Below, piece by piece: positions 54,836 to 63,709 of a stretch of DNA of 64,000 nucleotides. Each line of letters opens with the position of its first letter. The first letter of the stretch is position 1. Position numbers and translations under genes: made by a program. The DNA comes from JAUILA01 sp050289805 (GTDB lineage Bacteria; Bacteroidota; Bacteroidia; Cytophagales; Cyclobacteriaceae), in assembly GCA_050289805.1 (NCBI GenBank), contig JBNKGL010000017.1:24129-88128 (forward strand), written 5' to 3'. The notes beneath the pieces were generated by a model that saw only the letters and a program-made list of their open reading frames with translations, did no database searches and was not told where the DNA came from.

Positions 54836-56791
54836 TTATGATACGCCCTCTTCCTGGGCTACTTTTTCATTTTGTTCATAGAATCGTGTGAGATCGTATG
54901 CGAACAGCAAAATTTTGGATATGCTGCCGTCGTTTTTCAGAACGGGTGCATAACTTTCATACAGGTATCGTGTCTCACCCAATTTTGAGATTCGCTGATA
55001 TTCACCATGACGTTTATTGCCGGAGCCCAGTTCACGGAATAATTGCTTATATGACTCGTCCTGCTTGTCTTCCTTGGCCACAAATATCCGGTGATGTTCG
55101 CCGATCAGGTCATCCTTCTTATACCCCATGATATCCAGGAAATTCTGATTGATCTTCAGGATCTTGCCATCAGCACTCATTTCAAGGAAGGCAACGGAAT
55201 TATTTACAGCTTCCATTGTACCTTCGCTTTCCTGCTGACTGCGCTGCATCTCTTCCTGGGTGGCCTGCAGCTCTTCCATATTCTGCCGCATTTCCTCCTC
55301 CTGAGATCGCATCTGCTCGGTCATCTCCTGGGATTCCTCCAGTAGTCTCTGTGTCGTTGCGTTGATCTTCACCGAAGAAATTGTAGAAGCGATACTTTCG
55401 GCGATCTTTTCAACAAACTCAATCTCATTTTCATTGAATTCATTGAAAGAAGCAATTTCCACTACACCGTAAATTTGATCATTCACTTTCAATGGTACGA
55501 TGAGAATACTTGTAGGATTCGAATCCCCGAGTCCCGATGTAATCTTGATATAATTATCCGGGACATCGGTGAGATAGATCGTGGCCATTTCCTGCCATAC
55601 CTGTCCTACCAGACCTTCTCCTTTCAGGATTTCCTGTGAGACAAACTTTTTCTTGTCCCATGCATAACAGGCCGTTAAATCCATCACAGCATCCTCGCCT
55701 TCCTTAGTGTCGATGATATAAAGTCCTCCCTGATTGGCAGACAAATATTTTACAAGGCTGGATATGATCTCATCCGCCAGTTTATTGATGTTATTATTGT
55801 TCTTTCGAAGAATCTCACCAAACCTGGCAAGTCCCTCGGTAGACCAGTTCCGCTTTTTATCTTCTTCAGCGACGCGCGCGAGGTTATTCCGCATTTCAAT
55901 CAGGGCATTACCCAGGACATCATTATCGCTCAATGGCTCAAACTCCGAATCATATTTCCCGTTACCAATGTTTTCGGCAAACAGCGTGGTGGATTTTAAT
56001 CCATCAATCAATGTATTTACAGCATCGGCCATTTCTCCGATCTCATCACGATTAAACTTCCTGCTCTTCGCATCAGGAAGCTGCCCCTTGCCAAGTTTAC
56101 TTACAAGTTCTTTGAGGTAATTGATCGGTGTGGTGATGGAGCGTGTCATAACATATGCACTCAGAAATCCTATAAGCACAATGATTGCGCCCAGAATAAC
56201 GGTGATATATCGCAGTTGTGCCGTTGCAGTAATCATTGAGGCATCAGATTCCTCGGTTATTTCCTGCTGTCTGGAAGCTACCTCTTCAAGGATACCGATC
56301 ACCTGATTGGTCATGGGTATCACCTGGCTTTCAATAGCATCTTCGGCCAACAGCTTGATCAACGGATCTTCATAATCTTCAAACGTTACCAGCTGGCCCA
56401 TGATATCCCGCTCGGTATCAATCAACCCTTCAAATGTGGTGAAAGCAGAATCAAGGAATACCTGTTGGCTATCGCTCGCCCATTGCTGCTTCAACAAGGT
56501 CAATTCCTCTTTCAATTCGGGATACTCACGTGCGTGAAGTTCCTTTAATGCCTCCTTGTCATCAACATTACTCTGAAGATAAACCCAGTTGGTTATCAAC
56601 ATTTTAGATCTTGTAACCATCAGTATCAAGTCACTGATCGCTTCCTTTGACGGCCGTATTACTTCCGAAGAAAGATTTACAGCACTATCAATTCGATAGG
56701 CATTGTAAAAAATGATAGATGCATTAATTACAAACAGTACAATCAGTACCAGGAATCCCAGGAATATCTTCTTTCCAATGTTAAACTTCAT
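54836..56791 (-). CDS. Membrane sensor with HAMP, GAF and PAS domains but no kinase or cyclase output
   Basis: 651 residues. First membrane helix (about 8-30), a periplasmic four-helix-bundle-like sensor (35-190), second helix (about 194-215) and a HAMP domain (216-270). Then come a GAF domain (about 330-480; SILIVPLKVNDQIYGVVEIA), a glutamate/methionine-rich coiled coil (485-525) and a PAS domain (530-640; FLEMSADGKILKINQNFLDIMGY). The protein stops after the PAS domain with no histidine kinase, GGDEF, EAL or methyl-accepting region. The gene for a YfiR-like periplasmic protein lies 18 bp upstream. It probably signals by protein contact. Confidence 0.88.
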   Translation of the reverse strand: MKFNIGKKIFLGFLVLIVLFVINASIIFYNAYRIDSAVNLSSEVIRPSKEAISDLILMVTRSKMLITNWVYLQSNVDDKEALKELHAREYPELKEELTLLKQQWASDSQQVFLDSAFTTFEGLIDTERDIMGQLVTFEDYEDPLIKLLAEDAIESQVIPMTNQVIGILEEVASRQQEITEESDASMITATAQLRYITVILGAIIVLIGFLSAYVMTRSITTPINYLKELVSKLGKGQLPDAKSRKFNRDEIGEMADAVNTLIDGLKSTTLFAENIGNGKYDSEFEPLSDNDVLGNALIEMRNNLARVAEEDKKRNWSTEGLARFGEILRKNNNNINKLADEIISSLVKYLSANQGGLYIIDTKEGEDAVMDLTACYAWDKKKFVSQEILKGEGLVGQVWQEMATIYLTDVPDNYIKITSGLGDSNPTSILIVPLKVNDQIYGVVEIASFNEFNENEIEFVEKIAESIASTISSVKINATTQRLLEESQEMTEQMRSQEEEMRQNMEELQATQEEMQRSQQESEGTMEAVNNSVAFLEMSADGKILKINQNFLDIMGYKKDDLIGEHHRIFVAKEDKQDESYKQLFRELGSGNKRHGEYQRISKLGETRYLYESYAPVLKNDGSISKILLFAYDLTRFYEQNEKVAQEEGVS

Positions 56792-56809
56792 GTCTCGCTT
56801 CTTTCAATT

Positions 56810-57349
56810 TTATTCTTGATAATCCACAATTTTGGCCAGGGCCAATAATTCAGTAGAAACGCGAAGTCCGGATGACTCAATGCGCTTCCTGTTCAGTTCA
56901 AATATTAACTTGTTATTATTTTCGGTAAAATTGATATGACTAATACCAGTAACAGGCTGTCCATCGGTTAATAATAAAAAATGGCCTGACCTTGCTGTAT
57001 CGACCCATTCATCAACAAAATTTTCATCTTCAGACCAGGTTTTATCAAGGAATAGCATGTCACAATCACCAACGGCTGCCGGATCTTCAAAAATATCGAT
57101 CCTGATCTGCTTGTTATTGACCTTTTTCACTTCAGCCATTTTCTGCAGGTGCGGTATCACCTCACTGTCTTCACCAAGAACCCCGATGACAAATTCGGGA
57201 TCCTCCTTTTCGGGCCACTGTATGTACCTTGTGAAGCTGTAGATGTAAACAGCATGCAACTGATAATTCTGAGCGTTGCCCTGCAAGGCAACACCCAGAA
57301 TTATAATCAGTAATACACACCAAAAGAATCCAAGTTTAAAAAATCGCAC
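56810..57349 (-). CDS. YfiR-like periplasmic protein (DUF4154)
   Basis: 179 residues. Signal peptide to ALQGNAQ, then the family opening YQLHAVYIYSFTRYIQWPE and FVIGVLGEDSEV, followed by IDIFEDPAAVGDCDMLFLD and a GISHINFTENNNKLIFELN segment. YfiR of Pseudomonas is a periplasmic inhibitor of a HAMP-containing diguanylate cyclase. Here the downstream partner keeps the HAMP sensor layout but lacks the cyclase. First gene of a two-gene unit ended by a terminator. Confidence 0.88.
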   Translation of the reverse strand: MRFFKLGFFWCVLLIIILGVALQGNAQNYQLHAVYIYSFTRYIQWPEKEDPEFVIGVLGEDSEVIPHLQKMAEVKKVNNKQIRIDIFEDPAAVGDCDMLFLDKTWSEDENFVDEWVDTARSGHFLLLTDGQPVTGISHINFTENNNKLIFELNRKRIESSGLRVSTELLALAKIVDYQE

Positions 57350-57521
57350 CTAAATAGAGATTAAAAAATATTTGATGGTTTAAAAGTACATTATTAAGGT
57401 ATCCCAAATTGTTGTTTGGCATCCCCATGCTTATGTATGTAAGGTTTATTCAATAATTTTATTCATTTACTTCAATGAACTTTATCGGCTTACTTCGGTT
57501 TATAGATAAAATACGCTGATT

Positions 57522-58010
57522 ATGAAATATATACATCTCATTCTAACTGTTTCCCTTCTCATAGGGCTCATTGGCTGCACTACAGGGCAAAACAAGGATA
57601 AGCAGGAAATTAAGTTTGAAGTAGTGAAAACTGATGCAGAATGGAAGAAAGAACTCACAGAAGAAGAATACTTTATTCTTCGCCAGAAAGGAACCGAAAG
57701 AGCCTTTACAGGTGATTTATGGGATAATAAAAAGCCCGGGGTTTACGTTTGCGCAGCGTGCCAGAATGAATTATTTTCTTCCGACACCAAATTCGAATCC
57801 GGAAGTGGATGGCCAAGCTTTTTCAAACCGGTTAGCAAAGCGAATGTCATGATTGTTGAAGACCGAAGCCTTGGGATGGTACGCGAAGAGGTTGTGTGCG
57901 CCAGATGTGGCGGTCACCTCGGGCATGTATTTGCCGACGGACCTGCACCCACAGGACTGCGATATTGTATCAATTCGGCATCACTGGATTTCACAGACAA
58001 GAAGAACTAG
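57522..58010 (+). CDS. msrB: Lipoprotein methionine-R-sulphoxide reductase
   Basis: 162 residues. A SPII leader (MKYIHLILTVSLLIGLIGC) precedes a complete MsrB domain. Two CxxC zinc sites are present (CAAC and CARC), as are SGSGWPSFF, the GHLGHVF motif and the catalytic Cys in RYCINS. It repairs methionine-R-sulphoxide, here in the envelope. The lipid anchor is unusual against cytoplasmic MsrB. Its stop overlaps the convergent Bax gene stop within CTAG. Confidence 0.95.
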   Translation: MKYIHLILTVSLLIGLIGCTTGQNKDKQEIKFEVVKTDAEWKKELTEEEYFILRQKGTERAFTGDLWDNKKPGVYVCAACQNELFSSDTKFESGSGWPSFFKPVSKANVMIVEDRSLGMVREEVVCARCGGHLGHVFADGPAPTGLRYCINSASLDFTDKKN

Positions 58011-58849
58011 AGGGGCAGATAACCTGACTTTGGAATATATGCAGGGTCAAGAGTTGCGGAGTCAAACCGGGTAAGGTCATTTTGAAGGATTATATCCTCA
58101 AGCTTTTTTATATATCTTCCCCGGAGTTCTGAATAATTTGACAAGAGGTGTATTAACCTGTGCGGATCTTCAGTCTTCGCACGTTCCCTTCGAAATCTTC
58201 TGTAGGCTGATGCCCGGGCGATCACTTCATAATAATCCTGGATCGATGCGGCTACATTGCTGTATGCGCGAAGATAAATTCCTCCTGAAGCGCGATCTGT
58301 GAGTGAACGGATTCGATTTTCGTCGGGGTCATAGGACCAGATACCAAAAAGATTATTGGCTTCCCGAAAAAACCTGGAGCTGCCCCATCCGCTCTCCACT
58401 GCCGCCTGGGCAAGTACAATGCTGTTCGGATGCGTGATCAGGCGTTTCCGTGCATCCCACCAGCTCTTTGCATTGAAACGAACTTGTTGTTCTTCCATAT
58501 ACAAACTGTCTTCGCCTGAAATTCTTCCTTCATTGTGCAGCTTGCGAAGAATACGGTCGGCCTTGGCAAAATCTTGATCAAAATTAAATTTAACCGCCAG
58601 TATGGAAGGAAGAACCATTTCAATGAAACGTTGTTTTTTAATATCGACATCCAAATAGGAAAAGTCCATTTCGTTATCGTACAAAATGGCAGGGACAGCA
58701 TCAAGCGATGCCAAAGGAATGATGTCCTGATCTGTCCTGACAACGATAAATGCGGGTTTGCGAGTATCCGTCTGTCGGCAGGAACACAGGAAAATCAGGA
58801 CGCAATACATCAGCATAATAGCGATATGCTTTCCATATTTGTAAGTCAT
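58007..58849 (-). CDS. Bax-like glucosaminidase-domain lipoprotein
   Basis: 280 residues. Leader MTYKYGKHIAIMLMYC and a LCSC lipobox near residue 23. The domain at about 75-260 is of the Bax/endo-beta-N-acetylglucosaminidase group: the AQAAVESGWGSSRF motif carries the catalytic Glu, followed by NNLFGIWSY and a long YRRFRRERAK stretch. It should cut peptidoglycan or related glycan in the periplasm. It is divergent from the L-2-hydroxyglutarate oxidase with 55 bp between starts. Confidence 0.88.
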   Translation of the reverse strand: MTYKYGKHIAIMLMYCVLIFLCSCRQTDTRKPAFIVVRTDQDIIPLASLDAVPAILYDNEMDFSYLDVDIKKQRFIEMVLPSILAVKFNFDQDFAKADRILRKLHNEGRISGEDSLYMEEQQVRFNAKSWWDARKRLITHPNSIVLAQAAVESGWGSSRFFREANNLFGIWSYDPDENRIRSLTDRASGGIYLRAYSNVAASIQDYYEVIARASAYRRFRRERAKTEDPHRLIHLLSNYSELRGRYIKKLEDIILQNDLTRFDSATLDPAYIPKSGYLPL

Positions 58850-58904
58850 AGCACCGTGAATTTAGAGAAACAAACCCTATATTCGTGATCTAACCAAGAA
58901 CTTT

Positions 58905-60116
58905 GTGAATGACATTGTAATCATCGGGGCCGGAATTGTAGGACTGGCGACAGCATGGACGCTCAAACAAAAGAATCCTGATTTACGAATATCCATCGTA
59001 GAAAAGGAAACAGGGATCGCTGCGCACCAGACCGGACATAACTCCGGAGTAATTCATTCAGGATTATATTACAAACCCGGAAGCCTCAAAGCCACCAACT
59101 GCATCCGGGGTTATCATATGCTGATTGAATTTGCCAGAAATTATGATATTCCCTTCGAATTGTGCGGTAAAGTCGTGGTGGCAACCCGGCAGGAACAGGT
59201 TCCGTTGATGGAAACACTGTATCAGCGGGGATTGCGAAATGGCCTTCGCGGAATGAAAAAGCTGACAAAGCGGGAACTTAACGAATATGAACCCCATGTA
59301 AATGGTGTAGCGGGAATTCATGTTCCTCAAACAGGGATCATTGATTATTCCGGCGTCGCCGCTAAAATGGCTGAGCTTTTTCAGGAGAGCGGAGGTGAAA
59401 TTCACCTTGGAAACAAAGTGACATCCATTATTCCGAAAGAAAAATATTCGGTGGTTGAAACTTCGGAACAATCAATCGAAACTACATTGGTGGTGAATTG
59501 CGCCGGACTCTATTCAGATAAGGTAGCTGCTTTTACAGAACAACAGATGAATGTAAAAATCATACCGTTCCGCGGTGAGTATTACGACATTGTTCCGGAC
59601 AAGCAACACCTTGTAAAGAATCTCATCTACCCTGTTCCCGATCCGAATTTTCCATTCCTTGGTGTTCATTTCACACGAATGATCAGAGGCGGTGTTGAAG
59701 CAGGCCCGAATGCAGTTCTTGCCTTCAGAAGGGAGGGTTATAAAAAATTAGATATTGACTGGCCTGAGCTTAAAGAAACACTCCGCTGGCCGGGCTTTCA
59801 AAAGATTGCGGCAAAATACTGGCAAACAGGAATGGGTGAAATGTACAGGTCATTCAGCAAAGCAGCATTTACAAAAGCACTCCAGGGTCTTATTCCGGAA
59901 ATCCAGTCGTCAGACCTTATACCCGGAGGAGCCGGCGTGCGTGCACAGGCTTGCGACAGAAAGGGTGGCTTGATTGATGACTTCCTAATCCTGGAAAATA
60001 AATATGCCATAAATGTTTGTAACGCCCCCTCTCCTGCTGCTACATCATCCTTATCCATTGGCGAAACGATTTCAGAACGTGTTCTCAAGCGTTTTCCAGA
60101 CCCCGTAACAGGATAA
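58905..60116 (+). CDS. lhgO: L-2-hydroxyglutarate oxidase
   Basis: 403 residues, cytoplasmic-side FAD enzyme of the DAO/LhgO family. N-terminal dinucleotide motif IIGAGIVGLATA (residues 6-17), then AAHQTGHNSGVIHSGLYYKPGS, the signature of L-2-hydroxyglutarate oxidases, and a late GAGVRAQACD. It oxidises L-2-hydroxyglutarate to 2-oxoglutarate and feeds electrons into the quinone pool. A rhodanese gene follows after 39 bp on the same strand. Confidence 0.93.
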   Translation: MNDIVIIGAGIVGLATAWTLKQKNPDLRISIVEKETGIAAHQTGHNSGVIHSGLYYKPGSLKATNCIRGYHMLIEFARNYDIPFELCGKVVVATRQEQVPLMETLYQRGLRNGLRGMKKLTKRELNEYEPHVNGVAGIHVPQTGIIDYSGVAAKMAELFQESGGEIHLGNKVTSIIPKEKYSVVETSEQSIETTLVVNCAGLYSDKVAAFTEQQMNVKIIPFRGEYYDIVPDKQHLVKNLIYPVPDPNFPFLGVHFTRMIRGGVEAGPNAVLAFRREGYKKLDIDWPELKETLRWPGFQKIAAKYWQTGMGEMYRSFSKAAFTKALQGLIPEIQSSDLIPGGAGVRAQACDRKGGLIDDFLILENKYAINVCNAPSPAATSSLSIGETISERVLKRFPDPVTG

Positions 60117-60155
60117 TTTGATAAACCTAAACAAGAATGAACCGTTAATTACAGT

Positions 60156-60473
60156 ATGAAAGAAATTAGTGTAAAGGAACTGAAGGAAATGATGGACCGG
60201 GGCGATGATTTTCAACTCATCGATGTTCGGGAACCTCATGAATTTGATATTTGTAATCTTAACGGAGAACTAATCCCAATGGGTGAAATAACCCAGGCGG
60301 AAGACAGGATTTCCAGGGACAAGCCTGTAATCATTCATTGTCGAAGCGGCGCACGCAGCGGACAAGTCTGCGATTATCTTGAAAAAAAATCTGGTTTTAC
60401 CAATCTCTACAACCTTAAAGGGGGAGTTCTCGCGTGGTCTGATGAAATTGATTCTTCACTGCAAAAATATTAA
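60156..60473 (+). CDS. Single-domain rhodanese-like protein
   Basis: 105 residues. One rhodanese domain: LIDVREPHEFDI near the start and the active-site loop HCRSGARSG with the persulphide-carrying Cys. No signal peptide, so cytoplasmic. It transfers sulphane sulphur to an unknown acceptor. It follows lhgO and may be co-transcribed. Only 1 bp separates its stop from that of the convergent amylase gene. Confidence 0.92.
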   Translation: MKEISVKELKEMMDRGDDFQLIDVREPHEFDICNLNGELIPMGEITQAEDRISRDKPVIIHCRSGARSGQVCDYLEKKSGFTNLYNLKGGVLAWSDEIDSSLQKY

Positions 60474-60474
60474 A

Positions 60475-62130
60475 CTACTCAGACAGCAGTACAAGTTCAG
60501 CAGGTTCATCAAGGGTGATCAGACCTTCTGAAACGCTGTATTTTTTCCCGTTGTAATAATCTGTCAATTCGGTACCATCGGAAAATACCGATGATACATC
60601 CACCGGCCCGGAAGCATCCATTGCTACAACCACTTTATCAGTATAGCCTTCTCCTTCGAGTACACGCGAAAATACATACGGCTCATTGTTCAGGCGCTGA
60701 TGAACACCAGCTCCAATAGAAGGGTGATCCCTCCGAAAGCGACCGATCTTTGCCCAATGATCAAAAATATCTTTACCACTACCCTGCAGTGCTTCCCAAT
60801 TCATGAAGGTCCGGAGGTTTGCATCACCATTCGCACCTTCGACAAATAATGGTCTTGCCAGTTCATCTCCGTAATAAATCTGTGCTGCACCGGGAGCCAG
60901 CAATAACATGGTGCCTGCCAGTTTAGGCATTTCGCGGTGTCGATCCATCGGATCTCCATCGTCATGGGAGGAAATATAATTCATCACAGAATGGCCACGG
61001 ATCGGACCGTTATTCAGTGCCAGGCTATAGGCATTATAGGTACTGTCCATATTCCTTCTTACGTCATACTTGAAGGCAAAATTGATCAGGGCCGTAAAAT
61101 CCTCAGCAAAGAAATCCACTTCATCACCCCCGCCCATTGGAAACTCCCTCCCATGGCCTATGGAGTAATTATATACTTCCCCTACCATGTAAAACGGTGT
61201 ATCATCTATTTTATCCTCAGGATGTTCCTTTTTCCAATCCTCGAATGCCCGGGAAACCAGTGCAAATAAATCTCCCCATACATCGGCCTCCGTATGCTTG
61301 GCCGTATCTACACGGAATCCATCAATTCCACAATCAATTACAAAATCGGTAAGCCATTTCATAATATAATATTTGGGCGCCCTTGGATGGCCGGTTTCTT
61401 CAAAAAAGGCATCCAGCTCGGCCACCTCTTCCTCATACCTACCTTCTTCCTTCCACTTGGCCACTAAAAACTCAGGAAGTTCAACGGCTTGTTCAGAATC
61501 GGTTCTAATATCCGGAAGATTATCTACCAGGGTACACTCTATTGTTGTTTCAGCATTTTGAAATGTGCACGTAGGCCCGGTGCGTACCCATGCGTCGGGC
61601 CACTGACTATCTACATCCGTTACCGGCCCGGTATGATTCAATACGACATCAAGTACAATCCTGATGTTGTGATCATGGGCTACTTTTACAAGGTTCTTCA
61701 GATCATCCATATCCCCGAAATTGGGATCGATACTGGTCCAGTCGCGTGCCCAATATCCATGATATCCATAGGTTACACCGGTACCTTCATCGGTACTTCC
61801 ATGTATTTGTTCAACAGGAGGCGTGAGCCAGATAGCCGTAACCCCGAGCTCATCAAAATAACCTTCGTGCAGCTTTCGAATAATTCCTTTGATATCTCCT
61901 CCCATGAAATTCCGCAGTTTAGCGGCAGAATCTGTTCTTCCCAGTGTTTGATCATTTTGGGGATCTTCATTGAAGAACCGGTCGGTCAGAAGAAAATAAA
62001 CCGTCGCATTGCTCCAGGAAAACGGAGGAATTACAACATCAGGCGTATCGGCATTGGTATCCTGCCCGGGTTTATCCGGGTTACAGGCAAACAGGAGAGC
62101 CAGTAAAAGATAGTGGATCTTAGAGCGCAT
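60475..62130 (-). CDS. GH13 alpha-amylase lipoprotein, MalS-like
   Basis: 551 residues from the ATG at 62130, where the lipoprotein leader begins (MRSKIHYLLLALLFAC). GH13 signatures: DVVLNHTG (region I), GFRVDTAKH (region II with the nucleophile Asp), VGEVYN (region III with the acid/base Glu) and SSHDDGDP (region IV). The GFRVDTAKH segment resembles that of E. coli periplasmic amylase MalS. It hydrolyses external maltodextrin or starch. With the other GH13 and GH31 enzymes it suggests alpha-glucan use. No SusC/D-type gene is adjacent. Confidence 0.92.
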   Translation of the reverse strand: MRSKIHYLLLALLFACNPDKPGQDTNADTPDVVIPPFSWSNATVYFLLTDRFFNEDPQNDQTLGRTDSAAKLRNFMGGDIKGIIRKLHEGYFDELGVTAIWLTPPVEQIHGSTDEGTGVTYGYHGYWARDWTSIDPNFGDMDDLKNLVKVAHDHNIRIVLDVVLNHTGPVTDVDSQWPDAWVRTGPTCTFQNAETTIECTLVDNLPDIRTDSEQAVELPEFLVAKWKEEGRYEEEVAELDAFFEETGHPRAPKYYIMKWLTDFVIDCGIDGFRVDTAKHTEADVWGDLFALVSRAFEDWKKEHPEDKIDDTPFYMVGEVYNYSIGHGREFPMGGGDEVDFFAEDFTALINFAFKYDVRRNMDSTYNAYSLALNNGPIRGHSVMNYISSHDDGDPMDRHREMPKLAGTMLLLAPGAAQIYYGDELARPLFVEGANGDANLRTFMNWEALQGSGKDIFDHWAKIGRFRRDHPSIGAGVHQRLNNEPYVFSRVLEGEGYTDKVVVAMDASGPVDVSSVFSDGTELTDYYNGKKYSVSEGLITLDEPAELVLLSE

Positions 62131-62186
62131 ATCATAGGAATTATAAGTTTCAAAATTAATCAAAACTCATATAATTCCAGCGTAAA

Positions 62187-62960
62187 TCAGGCAGCTTCCC
62201 GCATCTGTTCGCTTAATGAGGAGTCTCCAGACTTTTGAATGCGAATTACGCCCATCCAGTTCAGTAATTTGATTACCTGATAGGTCGGGTCAATTTCATG
62301 CCAGCGCACACCTCCGAAATTCGCCCGATTTCCAAATTTGTGGTGATTGTTATGGTAACTCTCGCCCATCATCAGGAAATCAAAGGGTAGAAAATTGCGC
62401 GAAGTATCACCAACTTCATAGTTACGATACCCGTACTTGTGCGCAAACCAGTTGATAATCGCGCCATGAATGGGCGACATCAGGAAGTGAACCGGAAGCA
62501 AAAGCCACAGCCACCAGGTTGTCGCGAATGTAGCGTAGATCAAAACATAAACAGCACCCCACATGAGTCTCGATACCCATGAGCGCGCAAAAAAATCGAA
62601 TGAATGCCAGTCAGGAATATCCTTGGTGAAGCGCTCATCAACAATCATATGCTTCTGGGTAATATCGCTGTAAATCGTTTTAGTCTTCCACATCATTTTC
62701 CAAATGCTTTCATCGTATTTGGGTGAATGCGGATCTTCCGGGGTATCGGCATATGCATGATGCATTCGATGCATAATTCCATATCCGTATGGGCTCAGGT
62801 AATTGCTCCCCTGGAAAAACCAGGTAAGTACATAAAATACCTTTTCAGTGGATTTGCTCATCGTAAAGGCACGATGGGCTGCATACCTGTGTAAAAAGAA
62901 AGTTTGAAAAAATAAAGACAGGTACCAATGGGCCGCAAAAAATATTAAAATAATGGTCAT
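62187..62960 (-). CDS. Membrane fatty-acid desaturase
   Basis: 257 residues with about four membrane helices. The three histidine boxes for the di-iron centre are present: HRYAAH, HRMHH and HNNHH. Length and boxes match the acyl-CoA/acyl-lipid delta-9-type desaturases of Bacteroidota. It introduces a double bond into membrane fatty acids, useful for cold adaptation. It lies 56 bp upstream of the amylase gene and 84 bp behind the sigma factor gene on the same strand. Confidence 0.94.
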   Translation of the reverse strand: MTIILIFFAAHWYLSLFFQTFFLHRYAAHRAFTMSKSTEKVFYVLTWFFQGSNYLSPYGYGIMHRMHHAYADTPEDPHSPKYDESIWKMMWKTKTIYSDITQKHMIVDERFTKDIPDWHSFDFFARSWVSRLMWGAVYVLIYATFATTWWLWLLLPVHFLMSPIHGAIINWFAHKYGYRNYEVGDTSRNFLPFDFLMMGESYHNNHHKFGNRANFGGVRWHEIDPTYQVIKLLNWMGVIRIQKSGDSSLSEQMREAA

Positions 62961-63044
62961 ATATGAATTAGTCTGATGCTATTAATAATTTCCTACAACG
63001 ATAGACCGGAAAAGAGCGTGTTTGTGACAAAAAAAATCAATTTT

Positions 63045-63641
63045 TTATTCATTTCCTTTCAGGTACGAAATCAAATCCGATAAAGTTCCTTGTCGGAAGG
63101 CATTATCAACCTTGGCCCAAAGACGATCAGATTCACCTGACAACGTGGCCTGACCAGCGGTGTTCTGAAGTTTCTTTCTGGCCCGGCTGAAAAGCTGCCT
63201 GCAGTGATCCTTCTTCTTCTCAAATATTTCCTGCAACTCATCATACTCAAGCTGAAAAATTCCCCTCAAAATAAATATACCTTTCTCCAGGGGCTCAAGC
63301 TTATGGTGAACTGCGGAAATTGCTTCCTTAATCTCCTCTTCCACATCAAAGGAAGCAGGCAAATGAAAATGAACACGATCCAGCCATCCAGCCGGAAGCT
63401 GCTCCAGCCATTCACTTTTTCTTACCTGCAATGTTTCAGAATACTTCAGGCAATTATTCTTTACCGAAGTAATGAGGTACGCCTTGGTGTTCCGGATTTT
63501 CTCAGGTCCATTTGACAGCCATTTCAGGTATGTATCCTGAACAATGTCTTCGGCCACGGATGCACAACCGATTAATTTATATGCGATAGTATGCAAAAGC
63601 GGGTGATAGAGGGCTATGGCTTGAGATTCAGACATTTCCAT
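63045..63641 (-). CDS. ECF-type RNA polymerase sigma factor
   Basis: About 198 residues from the ATG at 63641 (an ATG at 63635 also fits; the frame opens at a TTG at 63725). Region 2 reads YHPLLHTIAYKLIGCASVAEDIVQDTYLKW with the DIVQDTYLKW core of ECF factors. Region 4 has an LEPLEKGIFILRGIFQLEYDELQEI helix-turn-helix. A C-terminal tail of about 40 residues follows. No anti-sigma gene is visible, though the divergent unknown ORF at the right edge could be related. Regulon unknown. Confidence 0.88.
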   Translation of the reverse strand: MEMSESQAIALYHPLLHTIAYKLIGCASVAEDIVQDTYLKWLSNGPEKIRNTKAYLITSVKNNCLKYSETLQVRKSEWLEQLPAGWLDRVHFHLPASFDVEEEIKEAISAVHHKLEPLEKGIFILRGIFQLEYDELQEIFEKKKDHCRQLFSRARKKLQNTAGQATLSGESDRLWAKVDNAFRQGTLSDLISYLKGNE

Positions 63642-63709
63642 AAAATTACTAAGAAAATCTGTTATAGCCGTGTTTTGTTTGCAAGTTTGTATGGAAGGTA
63701 AACATACAG

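Noticed and set aside
57416..57436. TTTGGCATCCCCATGCTTATG resembles a sigma-54 promoter before msrB
   Set aside because: The GG-to-GC spacing is 1 bp short, and sigma-54 promoters are strict in spacing.
61489..62106. 205-codon plus-strand frame inside the MalS-like amylase gene
   Set aside because: Antisense shadow of a GH13 gene with intact catalytic regions.
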